Shown piece after piece: positions 5,914 to 5,915 of a stretch of DNA of 5,915 nucleotides (within the stretch, counting starts at the first letter, position 1; every line of letters begins with the position of its first letter). Under the pieces are notes generated by a model. That model was not told where the DNA came from. It did not search any database and saw only the letters and a program-made list of their open reading frames with translations. The translations under genes were made by a program, and so were the position numbers. Source of the stretch: JAVBMO01 sp031552355 (GTDB lineage: Bacteria > Bacteroidota > Bacteroidia > Bacteroidales > P3). Location of the stretch: positions 1 through 5,915 of the forward strand of contig JAVBMO010000002.1 in assembly GCA_031552355.1 (NCBI GenBank), written 5' to 3'.

Positions 5914-5915
5914 CA

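Noticed and set aside
1..5915. CRISPR array, tRNA or rRNA gene, toxin-antitoxin or defence operon
   Set aside because: I saw no regularly spaced direct repeats, no cloverleaf-like sequence with a CCA end and no rRNA-like block, and the genes present are core housekeeping or envelope families.

Overview
The window reads as a chromosomal segment of a Bacteroidota bacterium; a Bacteroidales or Marinilabiliales-type member is a guess. The reasons are AT-rich DNA, no clear Shine-Dalgarno sequences, a TAnnTTTG-type promoter box (TACCTTTG) upstream of the HU gene, a Bacteroidota-style HU whose arm reads RNIS instead of RNPxTG, the HU / tiny basic protein / RNase G order, and a large AsmA-like protein of the kind common in this phylum. 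Every gene I can support is on the minus strand, so the window is best read from high to low coordinates.

From right to left: (1) 5800-5913 is the last 37 codons of a transposase-like ORF that enters from outside the window (IS982-like is my best guess), followed by a possible IS end near 5777. (2) 5423-5799 has no gene. It holds a compound palindromic element (about 5520-5694) made of small hairpins inside nested inverted repeats, plus a short plus-strand terminator-like hairpin at 5700-5719. (3) 5422-2026 is a two-gene transcription unit: a LOG-family protein (cytokinin riboside 5'-monophosphate phosphoribohydrolase fold), then 13 nt, then a 930-residue AsmA-like membrane-anchored protein with an 11-residue-periodic helical tail. 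It ends at a textbook intrinsic terminator with a UUCG tetraloop (1962-1996). (4) 1830-1 is the HU operon: a probable promoter -7 box, the HU-family nucleoid protein, a 29-residue very basic protein that resembles the bS22/mS38 (AURKAIP1/COX24) family of small-subunit ribosomal proteins, a 172-nt spacer with two stem-loops, and the first 398 codons of RNase G/E, cut by the window edge.

The HU operon groups nucleoid, ribosome and RNA-processing functions, which suggests growth-linked expression. The perfect 14-bp stem-loop between the small gene and rng is well placed to act as a terminator, an attenuator or an RNase-sensitive leader that lowers rng expression relative to the two abundant products upstream. 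The LOG-AsmA pair has no functional link that I can read from sequence alone. I see no CRISPR array, tRNA, rRNA or defence system. Most of the window is ordinary core genome, and the unexplained parts are the palindromic element and the rng leader.
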